A stretch of DNA of 64,000 nucleotides from Luscinia megarhynchos. Taxonomy: Eukaryota; Chordata; Aves; Passeriformes; Turdidae. Position 1 is the stretch's first letter. Every line of letters starts with the position of its first letter. A model generated the notes under the pieces. That model was not told the origin of the DNA, made no database searches, and saw only the letters and a list, made by a program, of their open reading frames with translations. This document shows positions 63,375 to 64,000 of the stretch, piece by piece. The position numbers were made by a program, and so were the translations under genes. Location: positions 14,801,502-14,865,501 of the forward strand of contig CM067570.1 of assembly GCA_034336665.1 (NCBI GenBank). Reading direction: 5' to 3'.

Positions 63375-64000
63375 GTAATATTATACATTGCACTGGTTGA
63401 ATCACCTAAAGATAACGAGTATTGCAGATAATTTCTTAATTCTAAGGATGGATTTGATGTTAAAGGTCACAGATTCATCCCTTTGATAAGATGACAATAT
63501 GGAGTGGCATGTGAAAAAATATCATCTCCTAATGTAGCAAGTACAATGAAGCTGTAAAACTTAAATTACTTTTCAGGTTTGTTATGCTGCTGGGGATTTT
63601 TTTGTGTGTTTTGTTGTTTTGGTTTGGTTTTTAAATTGAGAAAAGTCTCATTTCAATAACATAGTTTTATTGACCATTTTTTCATTTTGGTAAATATAAC
63701 TGACATGAACATGATTGATTTGGGGGAGAGTAGTGAGCTGGATTTGTCCTCCCCCATGTTCCCTGACAACAAATCAAAATATCCCTTAATGGCACAGTTC
63801 TGGGTTGAGTTTCAGATGGACTGAAATCCAATCCTGATCTTGCTACTATTTCTGTGTGAACATGGGTATGACCTTTCACTTCTGTGTGCTTCTTCTGTTC
63901 CTGCTGACCTCTGTCTCATCCAGTCTTAGCTGGTCTCCTGTTTTACAGCAGCTATCAAGAGCAGAGTCCTAATATCAGCACTCAGCAGATAAAGTTATAG
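63375..64000. other. Non-coding sequence, no gene seen
   Basis: Unique AT-rich sequence with a T/G-rich tract at 63595-63633. No coding, RNA or transposon sequence is recognised up to the window edge. Confidence 0.5.

Noticed and set aside
1..64000. CRISPR arrays, operons, insertion sequences or other prokaryotic systems
   Set aside because: No regularly spaced repeats, no dense same-strand genes and no ribosome binding sites are present. CR1 tails and an LTR identify vertebrate nuclear DNA.

Overview
The window looks like vertebrate nuclear DNA, most likely from a bird. It is AT-rich and CpG-poor. It has no operon-like gene packing, ribosome binding sites or long open frames. Its best-recognised repeats are tails of CR1 LINEs, the typical avian and reptilian non-LTR retrotransposon. 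A long-terminal-repeat-like block near 12 kb resembles LTRs of avian endogenous retroviruses; a songbird source is possible but is a recollection, not a proof.

No protein-coding gene can be assigned. The longest open frame is about 155 codons, and frames of 60-150 codons occur on both strands in all regions, as expected by chance at this base composition. Five short open stretches have exon-like borders or membrane/signal-like sequence: 5077-5351 (+), 8748-9008 (-), 11578-11717 (+), 50394-50489 (-) and 54340-54584 (+). They are listed with low confidence and no function is claimed. The window is best read as intergenic or deep intronic sequence, possibly part of a gene desert.

Layout. 1-11 kb: unique AT-rich sequence with two candidate exons and a homeodomain/AP-1 motif-rich block near 7.9-8.1 kb. 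11.4-12.6 kb: a locally GC-rich patch followed by a minus-strand LTR with no internal retroviral sequence seen. 14.2-14.6 kb: a cluster of ACTACAA-TCCC motifs followed by a perfect 13-bp-arm palindrome. 15-34 kb: featureless unique DNA with homopolymer runs. 34.5 kb: adjacent GATA and NF-E2/MAF motifs. 36-40 kb: an old CR1 remnant, a possible conserved element at 37.8-38.1 kb, an ancient palindromic amniote-type repeat and the clearest CR1 tail. 40-64 kb: unique DNA with another old CR1 piece at 49.5 kb, a minus-strand CR1 tail at 56.9 kb next to phased A-tracts, and scattered simple repeats.

Conservation, transcription and exact repeat family names cannot be judged by eye. Regulatory and exon calls are therefore hypotheses tied to visible motifs.
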